Assembly (NCBI GenBank): GCA_002392765.1
Contig: DGHT01000061.1
Coordinates: 28,911 to 92,910, forward strand
Direction of reading: 5' to 3'
From: Verrucomicrobia bacterium UBA3841
GTDB lineage: Bacteria > Verrucomicrobiota > Kiritimatiellia > RFP12 > UBA1067
DNA length: 64,000 nucleotides
The notes below the pieces were generated by a model. The model was not told the DNA's origin and searched no databases. It worked only from the letters and a program-made list of their open reading frames with translations. Below, piece after piece: positions 18,036-26,004 of this stretch. A program made the position numbers and the translations under genes. Positions within the stretch are counted from its first letter, which is position 1. Every line of letters starts with the position of its first letter.

Positions 18036-20300
18036 TCAGATTTCCTCCTGACGGATGTCGTCGATGGTGAACTCGGGCGCTTTTTTGCCGAGTTCCTCGT
18101 CGGAGGCGTTCCTGATCGTCATCTTGACGGTCATCTTCGTCTCGCCAAGGACGAGTCCGTCGTAGGACGACCCCTTGAAGTCCGGCGGATTGAACATGCC
18201 GTCATTCCCAATCAAGTTGGTCACCTTGTTCCGGACTTGGTACGTCATGGTGATCGTAACGTCCCCGTTGTCGGCGATTTCGAGGTTGTATTTGTCGCCG
18301 GGAAGGCGGTCCGGGGATATTACTATCGTGTTGTCGTTCGCGAGGTCAAAACGCGGCACGCCCCTCAGGTTGCTGTTCTCCCCGCCGTGATTGACGAGAT
18401 AGTCGATCACCCCGTATAGTCCGTCTGCCTGTCCGCAGACAAACGACACGAGCTGCCGCATCTTCTTGTGCCTGTTGTCGAACGTCTTCTCGAGAAACTC
18501 CGCATAGCCTTTCTGCGCCGGGAAGTCCTTTTCGCTGGTCTTGACTAGCTGGGGGTACGGTGTGCCGAGCTGCGCATTGGGGATGTTTCGTCCGTCGATC
18601 GTAACGTATCCGGCTTTGTATTCGCGCACGGACTGGACCATCAGTCCGGTGGAAAGGCCGCGCACATTCGTCGGATCGGCGATCTTGAGGCATCCATCGA
18701 AATCGTGGGCGAGCTTGTTCTTGAGGGTCTTCTTGACGGCCGCGACATCGTCGTCCGTGTCGAGCCTGAAACCGGCTTCGAGCGTGCGGAGGGCATTGGG
18801 GTGGTTCTGCAGGTGCTTGAGGACAATCTCCGGGCGAGACGGCTTCGCCTTGCCGAAGTTGGACGGATCGTTCAGCTGCTCGGCGAAGAACGACGTCTCG
18901 AAGCGGTCGATGAGGCGCTGCAGCATCTTCTCCGCCTTCGGGCCCTGGCCGAAGGTCTGCTCGACAAGCGCCTTGAGGGCGGCTTTCTGGTCGTTGTTGA
19001 AGCGAAGCGCCTTGTCTCCGTACTCCTCGAGCCGAGTGCAGAACGTGGTGATGTTGTCCATGAAGACGAACGGGTTCCGCGCAATGATCTGTTCGAGATT
19101 GTCCATGATTGCCGCCGGAATCGCGACCTTCCCGCCGAACTTCAGGCCGGCTTCGTGCTCCGCGGCCTGGAGCTTGGTCTTGGCGGAAGCCGCCATGTCT
19201 TTCGCGAGGGCGGCTGTGTAGGTGTCGTGGAGTTCGTTGTATTCGTCGGAGATGGATTCGGCGAGGTCGGCGAAGTAGCGGCAGAACTCGGCGACTGCCG
19301 GATTCCGATTTGCGGCATCGCTCAGCGGGAGCACGATCGTATTCCTCACGACATCCGCCAGATTGCCGACGCCCGTGTCCATGAACAGCCTTCTGCGTAT
19401 CTCCTTCCTGTCCGTCAGCTCGCCGGAGGAAAGTTCGTCTCTAAGCGCAGTCATATTCCGGGCGAGCCTGCCGGTGGCTTCGCGCAGTCTGTCGAGGGTG
19501 TCGTCGGGAAGGTTCGCGGCCTTGAGAATCTTGTCCGCGTCGTTGAGGATGTTGCCGAACTTGAACGAGAGGTTGCCGGCGATGCCGGCGAGGCGCGCCG
19601 TCAACGCCTGTCCAGGGAAGTTCGTGGCGTAGCTCTTGTTCACAGCGTCCATGTTTGCGATCTCGGCGCGCTTGGCGAGGCCCTCGGAGAACGAGCGTGC
19701 GTCCTTCATGTAGTACGAGCCCGCGTTCATCGTGCGGTTTGCGGCGGACTCCTTCTTGACGACCTCGTCAAAGGCCTTCACAAGCGACACGCCCATCGAC
19801 TGCGAGTACAGGTTTGCCGCAGTGTTTAGCCGGCCAAAGTCAAGGCGCGTGTAGCCGGCGGCGAAAGCCTTGTCCGCCAGTTCGCCGTGCGGGTCGTGCT
19901 TCGAGTCGAAGACGTTGTCGCGCTCGAGGTTCGCTATCGCGTCCCTCACCGCCAGGATGCGCCGCGCGGTGAGGGGCTTGCCGCATCCGTAGTCCTTAAA
20001 GAGCATCGCGTCCCTGACGCTTTGAGGGATGTTCGCCTCTCCGCCGAACATGTCCGCGACGGACTTCCTGAAAAGCTCGCGCACCGCGTTGTTGTCGCGC
20101 TGTGCGCCGCCTCCGCGGAGAAAGCTCATGGACACCCAGTCTAACCTGTTGGACAAGGTGATCTTGCGCTCCTCGAGCGTGGTGCCGCCGGCCTTCTCCA
20201 CGTCGCCCTTCGTCGCGATGGCCTTCGTCTTGCCGGCGGCGAACTTCTCCTCGGCGAAGCTGACGAATCTGCTGAATTGCTCGTTTACTGCGTTTATCAT
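18036..20300 (-). CDS. Putative type III secretion effector, 754 residues (shared-domain family)
   Basis: This large, soluble, mostly helical protein has no Sec signal or membrane segment. The start at 20300 has an AAAGGAAC site. Residues about 60-130 share a block with the 442-residue neighbour at nearly the same positions: VRELFRKSVADMFGG, IPQSVRDAMLFKDY and GKPLTARRILAVRDAI. The C-terminal beta-rich part (about 660-740, with DVTITMTYQVRNKV and TKMTVKMTIRNA) also pairs with the neighbour's tail. The central 400 residues are unique and contain FMDNITTFCTRLEEYGDKAL. No catalytic motif is recognised. The gene heads the operon after a 49-residue protein and precedes two CesT chaperones. The effector role is inferred. 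Confidence 0.6.
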   Translation of the reverse strand: MINAVNEQFSRFVSFAEEKFAAGKTKAIATKGDVEKAGGTTLEERKITLSNRLDWVSMSFLRGGGAQRDNNAVRELFRKSVADMFGGEANIPQSVRDAMLFKDYGCGKPLTARRILAVRDAIANLERDNVFDSKHDPHGELADKAFAAGYTRLDFGRLNTAANLYSQSMGVSLVKAFDEVVKKESAANRTMNAGSYYMKDARSFSEGLAKRAEIANMDAVNKSYATNFPGQALTARLAGIAGNLSFKFGNILNDADKILKAANLPDDTLDRLREATGRLARNMTALRDELSSGELTDRKEIRRRLFMDTGVGNLADVVRNTIVLPLSDAANRNPAVAEFCRYFADLAESISDEYNELHDTYTAALAKDMAASAKTKLQAAEHEAGLKFGGKVAIPAAIMDNLEQIIARNPFVFMDNITTFCTRLEEYGDKALRFNNDQKAALKALVEQTFGQGPKAEKMLQRLIDRFETSFFAEQLNDPSNFGKAKPSRPEIVLKHLQNHPNALRTLEAGFRLDTDDDVAAVKKTLKNKLAHDFDGCLKIADPTNVRGLSTGLMVQSVREYKAGYVTIDGRNIPNAQLGTPYPQLVKTSEKDFPAQKGYAEFLEKTFDNRHKKMRQLVSFVCGQADGLYGVIDYLVNHGGENSNLRGVPRFDLANDNTIVISPDRLPGDKYNLEIADNGDVTITMTYQVRNKVTNLIGNDGMFNPPDFKGSSYDGLVLGETKMTVKMTIRNASDEELGKKAPEFTIDDIRQEEI

Positions 20301-20350
20301 GGTCTTGTTCCTTTCTGATGCCGTTTCGCAGCATCACCCGCTTCTGGCCG

Positions 20351-20500
20351 TCAGTACGCGTTTATGTCGACGACTTCCCGGAGGCGGCCGCCATTGTGTA
20401 CGAGCCCGTTGCCGTCGCCGAGGTTGGCGATGGCGTCGTCACGTCCGAAGTTGACGTTCGAGAACGCGTTAAGCGCATTTGGATTGAACTGTATCGACAT
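20351..20500 (-). CDS. Small 49-residue protein at the head of the effector cluster
   Basis: An ATG at 20500 preceded by GGGAGAC opens 49 codons to a TGA, 50 bases before the 754-residue gene. The N-terminus MSIQFNPNALNAF resembles that of the 442-residue putative effector, MALTINDNALAKL, sharing an N-x-NAL pattern. The rest is polar and glycine- and asparagine-rich (DDAIANLGDGNGLVHNGG). It could be a small secreted substrate, a leader peptide or the remaining head of a lost effector. The sequence just before its ATG (ACAAGACC) is identical to that before the 754-residue gene, which suggests a duplicated translation start. No function is known. Confidence 0.5.
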   Translation of the reverse strand: MSIQFNPNALNAFSNVNFGRDDAIANLGDGNGLVHNGGRLREVVDINAY

Positions 20501-20686
20501 GGTCTTGTCTCCCGTTCAGGGTTTTGAATTAGGTTTTGAAATCTTTGTCCTGTATACACGCCGGACCGCGAAAGGTTACATGCGACTTGAAGGTTTATTT
20601 CAACCTTTCAGCCACGCTCCCATGAAATCGCCGGCGGAGAGCGTGTCCACGTCAGCGAAGCAACCTCTAGCTGTCAAACTATCAGT

Positions 20687-20716
20687 ATTATACCATATAT
20701 TGCGAACAGATGTCCA
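20687..20716 (-). promoter_or_regulatory. Promoter of the effector/chaperone operon
   Basis: On the reverse strand TGGACA (20716-20711) is followed after 18 bases by TATAAT (20692-20687), preceded by TGG to make an extended -10. The leader to the first ATG at 20500 would be about 180 bases. No intrinsic terminator was found within the cluster down to 15132, consistent with one transcript. Confidence 0.65.
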
Positions 20717-20798
20717 TATTGCATCGAAATTCCCGAGTTTGCCACTTCGTTTTTCGAAAAGTGCTGTTTGAGCCAATGTTCACGCGGGTCGCGTGAAA

Positions 20799-20895
20799 AA
20801 GGAGATGGAGCGTCCCGCTCCGTCAATAACTGGGAAAGCCATCAAGGAGATGGTGCGTCCCGCTCCGTCAATATGAACGGGCGGGACGCCCGTTC
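20799..20895. repeat. Two 30-base direct repeats followed by a perfect hairpin
   Basis: The copies at 20799-20828 and 20844-20873 differ at one base. Both begin AAGGAGATGG and continue through GCGTCCCGCTCCGTCAAT. A palindrome follows at 20875-20895 with stem GAACGGGCG, loop GGA and stem CGCCCGTTC. Parts of the same unit recur at 27197-27215 (reverse orientation) and at 34092-34108 and 34226-34241, so it is a dispersed REP-like element. The gap 20501-21021 holds nothing else recognised apart from the operon promoter and leader. Confidence 0.8.
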
Positions 20896-21021
20896 CCCCA
20901 GTAACGGGCGGGATGCCACCCCGCATTGAGCACACCTCTAGCGAAATTGCTTCGCAATTCTCACTCCGTTCGGGGGATACCAACTTCGTCGACTTCGGCC
21001 TCAGGTCTCTGGGGATATGCG

Positions 21022-21786
21022 TCACCGACTGGGATAGCCGCCATCTTGGCGGCTACGGATGCAGCACCCCGCCCTATTGCAGAAGTTTTCCCATATATCC
21101 AATCTATCGTCAGCCGATAGTTCTTTGTAGCCATTCATCACGGCCTCGCGCAGGCATTTCAGCGCGGCATCCTTGAATTCGGGAAGATGCTTGTTGTAGA
21201 GACGTCGAAACCGGAACTTGGCATTGCATTCCCGTACCGCAGGACCGTAATGATTCGCATTGCCGATGCTCCCAGGATAACGAGGTGGATTCCTGCCACC
21301 ATAGATCATCAGCATATCTTTACGAAAAGCTGTTTCGCCTTCCTCATGGAAACTTTTGACATTGACATCCAGCGGAGTCGCGCCCGAAAGCCAATCTGCT
21401 ATCCGGTAAAGCGTGTTGGTGTCCGAACGCACCAGATTGAACCTGGATATCAAGCCAATGCATTCAAGCCGAACGTCAAAGTCCGCCTTGGTCACATCAG
21501 TATCATACTCGCAGGCAAACGAGTAAAGCGTGAAGCGGGCTACAATCAGAGACTCGACCTTTCGAACGGTTTCGGCGGAAACCGTTTCACGGTTTTTTTC
21601 AATAATATCCAAAAGCGGCACGAAGCCCGTCCAACAGTCCTTTCCCGGCTCCGCCTTGAGAAATTCGTCATTGATACTGCGAAGCATGGCGTGGACTTCC
21701 TTGTCGGAAGGGAACCGGTCTTGATCCTGCTCTTGGCTTGGAAGCATTGCGGCCATGGCCGCCAACATCAGTATTGTCGAGTTCAT
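21022..21786 (-). CDS. Probable exported hypothetical protein with a repeat-derived C-terminus
   Basis: The 254-residue product is unrecognised. MNSTILMLAAMAAMLPS is a short hydrophobic leader that could be a signal peptide. The body is alpha-helical and charged, with FVPLLDIIEKNRETVSAETV and a run LNLVRSDTN-like segment, and resembles no enzyme known to me. The last dozen codons (GCCIRSRQDGGYPSR) are encoded by a palindromic repeat at 21035-21055 that looks like intergenic REP sequence, so the original 3' end has probably been replaced. It is the last of three reverse genes, 13 bases after the 856-residue protein gene. Function unknown. Confidence 0.5.
   Translation of the reverse strand: MNSTILMLAAMAAMLPSQEQDQDRFPSDKEVHAMLRSINDEFLKAEPGKDCWTGFVPLLDIIEKNRETVSAETVRKVESLIVARFTLYSFACEYDTDVTKADFDVRLECIGLISRFNLVRSDTNTLYRIADWLSGATPLDVNVKSFHEEGETAFRKDMLMIYGGRNPPRYPGSIGNANHYGPAVRECNAKFRFRRLYNKHLPEFKDAALKCLREAVMNGYKELSADDRLDIWENFCNRAGCCIRSRQDGGYPSR
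21035..21055. repeat. Perfect 9-bp inverted repeat overlapping a gene's 3' end
   Basis: TAGCCGCCA and TGGCGGCTA flank a TCT loop. The hairpin encodes the last residues of the reverse-strand gene that stops at 21022. Similar sequence (TTGGCGGCTTTCCCAGTCA) appears near 27270, which supports a mobile or dispersed origin. Confidence 0.75.
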
Positions 21787-21799
21787 GTTTCCTCCTGTT

Positions 21800-24370
21800 C
21801 TATTCTATTATTTGATGGCTCTCACCTTCGACAGTGCGTTCCCAGGTGATGCCGTTCTTTTGCACTCGCATGGTTCCATTCGTGTAGACCCAAGTTGTCT
21901 GTACGCTATTCGGCAAGCCGCTGGTGACACCGCCTCCGTCAACATACCAGCTGAGAGGAATGCTTAATTGATAGGAACCGTTTCTGTATGACTGTTGTTC
22001 ACCGATCCAGGTTCCGACGTAATCGCCATTAAGCGAGAAATTGCCGATATCGCCAATCCCGAAATTGCGGTTGGACTCGGCAGCTCCCATACCGGCATTT
22101 TCCCCATGACAGAACGATCCCTCGGGGAAGGCATCATAATCAAGGAACCATCCTGTACGATTGCAGGTTGGGGCGAATCCTTCGTAGAGAAGAAGATTCC
22201 GAAATGATACATACGATGGCTCAAGCCACGTATCGATGTACATTACCACGCCGGCCTCGCCCGCCGACAAAGGCTGCCCAACGAGCGTATGCCATTCATG
22301 CACATATAATTCTCTCGGATTTCCTCCCCGCAACTCTGTGGGCGCGATGCAATCGAACGTGAGAGTATGTGTTCCAGCCGACGATGTCAACACCACATGG
22401 AATTCACCGGCTCTGTCGGGTGCCGTCACAGAACATCCGCTAACGCTCGCATAGCTGTTAGAGTATACTGATAGCGACATTTGCGGGTTTGTCTGTATTG
22501 TAAATTGCTCCTTCGGACCGAACACATGCCGTACCTTGTTCGACGGCCAATCCGCAAACGCTTCGACGCAAACCTTGACTGCATGGAGAGAGACGGTGCG
22601 CGAAAGCGTGGGGCCGCCTCCGTCTGGAGTAAATGTAAACGTAATCGTCCCTAGAGCTCCTGTCTGACCTGAAGATTCCGAAAACGATGCAAAAAGAGAC
22701 CATTCATCCTCTTCATCGGCATAGCCCTGCCAGACATGTGGAAGAGATATCGTCGTCCCGCATTCGTTGGTGACAACCACACCATTACAGTCGGAATCAA
22801 GACACAACAACCCCTCCTCATGTAGAGACCAGGAAAGGCGAAGCCCTGCACTTGTCGAACTGTCAGACACCACGTCCCCGGGCGAATTGGTATATGCATC
22901 CTCTACGACAATCAATCCGCCACCCGTCAGACTGATATCAGTCGACGCAATGTGGCGCTCGATATGTATAGAACCGCACAGTTCTACATCGCGATAAGTA
23001 GCCGTCACCGCGACGGATTCGACATCCTCATCGCCAGTCAGCACAAAATCCTCCCCTGTTGCAATGATCTCTTCACCGGATTTCCATGCGACTGTTGGCG
23101 GCATCCCGTCTAGGATTCCAAAAACTCCAGCATGAAACAAAATCGGAAAGACCGGGTCTGTTAGGCTGTCAGGGGAAATTGACAGCCACGGCCAGCAGAT
23201 GACATATCCGTCCGAAGCAGGTGTCGGCTCGACAAGTTCCGCACCTTCGCCATCATCGCCTGTTGCGACGATACTGAGCGAATAGACAGGATTCCCAGTA
23301 ACACCTCTCATCATCGTAGGAGAATTGTGGATGCCGCCACCAAACGCATACGACACTTCATTTGGAAGATACGACAGGGCGATCCGATGGCGGACTCCTT
23401 TATCCAAGAGAAATATATATTCGCCGGCATTCGTGACAGCCACCGAGAAACCTCCAACCTCCAACATGATTGTTTCGGGCGGATCTTCTGGAAGTGAAAC
23501 CATAAAAGAGAATACTCCGTTAGTCTCCGATACAGTAGCAGAATCTATCCAGTTCGTATACCCCATCGCAAGAATTTCGTTCGCGTTGGTAAAGTTCGCA
23601 ACCACCCATTCGTCGTCTTGTCCGAAGCCGTTGTGCGGGAAAGGCAGGACGCGCTGCTTCCGCCGCGACGTTCCGTTCGTCGTAACGCACGAGTCACCGT
23701 TGCGGAACAGCTCTAGGCTCGCAGACATGAGATTGTTTGTGTAGCGGTTTACGGCGGCGTCCGTCCACGAGAAGCGATATGTATTCGATGGCGTATGCTC
23801 ATAGCCGAACGATGTGAGGCCCGGCACGATTGAAACAGGGACACCTATATCCACAACGCGGTTGGAGTCGAACGGGCTTCGCCATATCTCGCCGCTTGCA
23901 AGCACCTCGACGCCTGCAAGATGGTTAGTTCCTTCCGGAAACACGAAACCGTCATCGAAATTCAGCCAAAAGGAATCGTCGAACGCTCCGCGTATGTTCC
24001 AGTTCCGCGCCATGCGTTCGGCGAAAGCGTTCCTGAGAGAGACTGTTTGGACAGGATTGACAGAATCTACAAGATTACTCTTCCCGCTAAATCCTGTCAA
24101 TCCTGTAAATCCTGTCTGAAAAGGGCCGCCGCCAGGCGACATAATCTGCTGCGGCGGGAGATTGTTCACGCCGTTCGTTTTCGTTCCGCAGACTATGATG
24201 GAGTTTACAATGCAGAATCCAAGCAAGATTTTCGCGTACAGCGACAGGCGTCCAATCTGCTTCCTGACGCCGCAGATTGACAATTTCAAAAGCGGAAAGA
24301 CGACCAGCACGGCTGCGCAAACCGCGCCGACAAGTTCCAAATGGTTTTTGCCGAGGTAGAAGTCGATCAT
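21800..24370 (-). CDS. Large membrane-anchored hypothetical protein (856 residues)
   Basis: Two hydrophobic segments stand at the N-terminus (about residues 13-33, AVCAAVLVVFPLLKL, and 44-63, YAKILLGFCIVNSIIVCG). The rest appears extracellular or periplasmic. It is rich in beta-strands and in FSWTDAAVNRYTNNLM-like segments, with Ig-like stretches such as VAVTATYRDVELCGSI. No enzymatic motif is recognised. Codons about 85-107 are encoded by a hairpin of 9-base repeats (GPFQTGFTGLTGF) that looks inserted. Its ATG lies four bases after the stop of the 186-residue secreted protein gene, so the two are co-expressed. The pair may form a cell-surface complex, which is an inference from gene order only. 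Confidence 0.6.
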   Translation of the reverse strand: MIDFYLGKNHLELVGAVCAAVLVVFPLLKLSICGVRKQIGRLSLYAKILLGFCIVNSIIVCGTKTNGVNNLPPQQIMSPGGGPFQTGFTGLTGFSGKSNLVDSVNPVQTVSLRNAFAERMARNWNIRGAFDDSFWLNFDDGFVFPEGTNHLAGVEVLASGEIWRSPFDSNRVVDIGVPVSIVPGLTSFGYEHTPSNTYRFSWTDAAVNRYTNNLMSASLELFRNGDSCVTTNGTSRRKQRVLPFPHNGFGQDDEWVVANFTNANEILAMGYTNWIDSATVSETNGVFSFMVSLPEDPPETIMLEVGGFSVAVTNAGEYIFLLDKGVRHRIALSYLPNEVSYAFGGGIHNSPTMMRGVTGNPVYSLSIVATGDDGEGAELVEPTPASDGYVICWPWLSISPDSLTDPVFPILFHAGVFGILDGMPPTVAWKSGEEIIATGEDFVLTGDEDVESVAVTATYRDVELCGSIHIERHIASTDISLTGGGLIVVEDAYTNSPGDVVSDSSTSAGLRLSWSLHEEGLLCLDSDCNGVVVTNECGTTISLPHVWQGYADEEDEWSLFASFSESSGQTGALGTITFTFTPDGGGPTLSRTVSLHAVKVCVEAFADWPSNKVRHVFGPKEQFTIQTNPQMSLSVYSNSYASVSGCSVTAPDRAGEFHVVLTSSAGTHTLTFDCIAPTELRGGNPRELYVHEWHTLVGQPLSAGEAGVVMYIDTWLEPSYVSFRNLLLYEGFAPTCNRTGWFLDYDAFPEGSFCHGENAGMGAAESNRNFGIGDIGNFSLNGDYVGTWIGEQQSYRNGSYQLSIPLSWYVDGGGVTSGLPNSVQTTWVYTNGTMRVQKNGITWERTVEGESHQIIE
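24050..24116. repeat. Inverted pair of triple 9-base repeats inside a coding region
   Basis: Three units resembling GACAGGATT (24050-24076) are followed after 13 bases by three units AATCCTGTC, AATCCTGTA, AATCCTGTC (24090-24116), the reverse complement. The whole can fold into a long hairpin. Since the unit is 9 bases the reading frame is preserved, giving TGFTGLTGF. Confidence 0.85.
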
Positions 24371-24374
24371 GCCG

Positions 24375-24935
24375 TCACCTCAACTTTATAATCAGCGGGA
24401 ATACAGATACATCGTATGTCGCGCACATGTCCGGCTCGGGACCGCGTCTCACCATCCGGGCCATATTCCATGCGGCGTTGTAGAATGTCGGGGGAACCGC
24501 GCCGTCGAATACAACGCCGTTGTCAAATGCGAACAGACGTTTGGCCGACTTGTCTTGATTCAGCGCCACATCCCATTCAAGCATGCGCCTGCCTTCGTCC
24601 CTTGCAACCGATGCAGCGCAGCCGGATAGGCGGTCTCTCCAAACCCACTCGCCACAGTCCCATCCGACTGAAAACTCTATCTCGCCGCGCTCCAACGCTC
24701 CGCTTGAATCGGCATCCACGCCAAACTCGACAAGGACGCAGTTGTTCGTCATGGCATCAAGCTCAAGGGACAGTCGGAAGCGGTTGTCGGTTTCCGACGC
24801 CGAACATACGACGGAGTTCGTCGCCGCTTCCGTGTCGTCGTATTCGCCCGCAGGCAACGACGGCACGACAACCTTCGCCGCCGCAAGAGCGAACGTCGAA
24901 ACGATTGTCAGAAAGATGTACAATGCAAATTTCAT
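24375..24935 (-). CDS. Secreted hypothetical protein (186 residues)
   Basis: A clear signal peptide (MKFALYIFLTIVSTFALAAA) is followed by a beta-rich domain with FRLSLELDAMTNNCVLVEFG and an aspartate loop (VDADSSGALERGEIEFSVGW) that recalls a calcium-binding EF-hand or dockerin loop. The C-terminus (YDVSVFPLIIKLR) is amphipathic. No family is recognised. It heads a reverse unit with the 856-residue protein, whose start lies four bases downstream. The nearest TATAAT box ends only about nine bases before the ATG, so translation may start on an almost leaderless mRNA. Confidence 0.6.
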   Translation of the reverse strand: MKFALYIFLTIVSTFALAAAKVVVPSLPAGEYDDTEAATNSVVCSASETDNRFRLSLELDAMTNNCVLVEFGVDADSSGALERGEIEFSVGWDCGEWVWRDRLSGCAASVARDEGRRMLEWDVALNQDKSAKRLFAFDNGVVFDGAVPPTFYNAAWNMARMVRRGPEPDMCATYDVSVFPLIIKLR

Positions 24936-24943
24936 TTTCTGAT

Positions 24944-24973
24944 ATTATATCATATCTCAACTTCTTGCGTCAG
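24944..24973 (-). promoter_or_regulatory. Promoter of the secreted protein pair
   Basis: Extended -10 TGATATAAT at 24952-24944 on the reverse strand, with CTGACG about 18 bases upstream as a possible -35. The -10 lies nine bases from the ATG at 24935, so the transcript leader would be very short or absent. Confidence 0.5.
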
Positions 24974-25018
24974 TCGCAAATTTTTCTGGCCGCGCAAAGA
25001 ATAGACGTATCTTGCCAC

Positions 25019-25387
25019 CTATGGTATTTCAACTCCCACTGTGAAGAAGCGCATCGTCGGGTCGCCATCATCCGGCACCTCGCGCCATTCTTCGGTGGGA
25101 TCCGCGAGTTTCTCCTTGCCGAGCGTCTTCACGCGGTCCGCGAACGAATTGCCCGAACCGTCTTCCGTGTGGTTGAGCTTGATTACCGGCTTCCCGTTTT
25201 CCATCTTAAACTCGGCAATCTTCAAATCGTCATTCGGGTCTTCGGGATTTATACCGAGCGCATAGCACTCGCCGACAGTCCTGCACCCGTTCGCCGCTGG
25301 CATTTTCGCAGCAGTCACTATGTCGCCGCCAGACGCCGCGACCAAATCCGGGAAAAGATACATCCAATAGTCCGCCCCATCTGATCC
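25019..25387 (-). pseudogene. C-terminal fragment of a large surface protein
   Basis: About 122 codons are open without a plausible start. The peptide runs ADYWMYLFPDLVAASG, then VGECYALGINPEDPNDDLKI, and ends MRFFTVGVEIP. This is the style of the conserved C-terminal module that closes large secreted proteins in this bacterial group, as far as I recall it (an alanine/asparagine-G-x-x-V-x-E-C-Y core and an FF-x-V end). The preceding several hundred residues are missing. They are replaced by the start of an unrelated gene at 25377-25404. I read this as a deletion junction. Confidence 0.5.
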
Positions 25388-25404
25388 TCACGGCCAAAAA
25401 ACAT
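25377..25404 (-). pseudogene. First codons of an AAA-type ATP-binding protein gene, truncated
   Basis: An ATG at 25404 with AAGGAG nine bases upstream begins MFFGREDQM. This is the usual opening of the DUF234/archaeal-type ATP-binding proteins (FFGRE followed by a Walker A soon after). After about nine codons the match ends and the sequence continues as the surface-protein fragment in another frame, so the gene is destroyed. A good promoter remains upstream. Confidence 0.45.
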
Positions 25405-25435
25405 AGATGATTCTCCTTATTATGCTGATGCTGGT

Positions 25436-25465
25436 ATCATATCAAAAGCGTGGTCGTTCAGTCAA
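25436..25465 (-). promoter_or_regulatory. Promoter of the truncated ATPase gene
   Basis: TTGACT (25465-25460) and TATGAT (25441-25436, preceded by TGA) are 18 bases apart on the reverse strand, upstream of an AAGGAG site and ATG at 25404. It appears intact although its gene is not. Confidence 0.55.
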
Positions 25466-25564
25466 TGAGAAAAACTCCCCTATTCGGGATTTTCCTACAT
25501 AAGGGAGCAAACATGACGCCTGAACATCACCCTTGCACAAGGACAATACCCCTTCTGATCGATA

Positions 25565-25611
25565 GTCCGTAGCGCGACGGACCCCCTGGCGGCGCGCTCG
25601 GTGATCGCGCC
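25565..25611. repeat. Tandem hairpins, probable dispersed intergenic repeat
   Basis: A stem GTCCGT/ACGGAC with loop AGCGCG (25565-25582) is followed by GGCGCG/CGCGCC with a 9-base loop (25591-25611). No gene covers 25405-25661. Only these hairpins and the promoter at 25436-25465 are seen there. Confidence 0.6.
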
Positions 25612-25661
25612 CTACCGTTGCATGCAGGGGGTTCCGGGTCGACGAACATCTCGCCTTTCGT

Positions 25662-25998
25662 TCAAGATCGCTCCATTATCTGCTCGTCCTTGATGTCGAA
25701 CCTGATGCTTCTTTCTGGAAATCTTTCTTCGGGTCTTCGCTTGTTTCCAGCCCGATCTTGTTGGTCCCCATTGTGCGTATGGCGTCCGCCGCGGCACCCT
25801 TACCTTGAATGAATTTGGGCATGCTGATTTCATACGCCATCCTGGATTTCTCCCGACTGCCGTCTCCACGTGCTCGAATATGTCCCAAAAGCCAAAATCG
25901 TCTTTGTCGAATTGGCCGTTGAACTTATTCAAGACTTCGGCCTCCGAGCCCATAAAGTCATCTACAGACAGTTTCAGCTGGGAGAGCATGTTTGTCAT
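25662..25998 (-). pseudogene. Frameshifted gene remnant of unknown function
   Basis: Protein-like sequence continues across three frames. It runs from the ATG at 25998 with MTNMLSQLKLSVDDFMGSEA and FGFWDIFEHVETAVG, then a shift near 25840 to MAYEISMPKFIQGKGAA and LETSEDPKKDFQKE, then a shift near 25695 to FDIKDEQIMERS and a TGA at 25662. The codon use and amino-acid composition fit a former gene. A 54-residue protein starting at 25840 is an alternative reading. The family is not recognised. Confidence 0.4.
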
Positions 25999-26004
25999 CA
26001 GCGA

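Noticed and set aside
20580..20680. 25-codon frame in the effector operon leader, from a TTG, ending in FMGAWLKG
   Set aside because: No ribosome site and no similarity that I can place. It could be chance in a 180-base leader.
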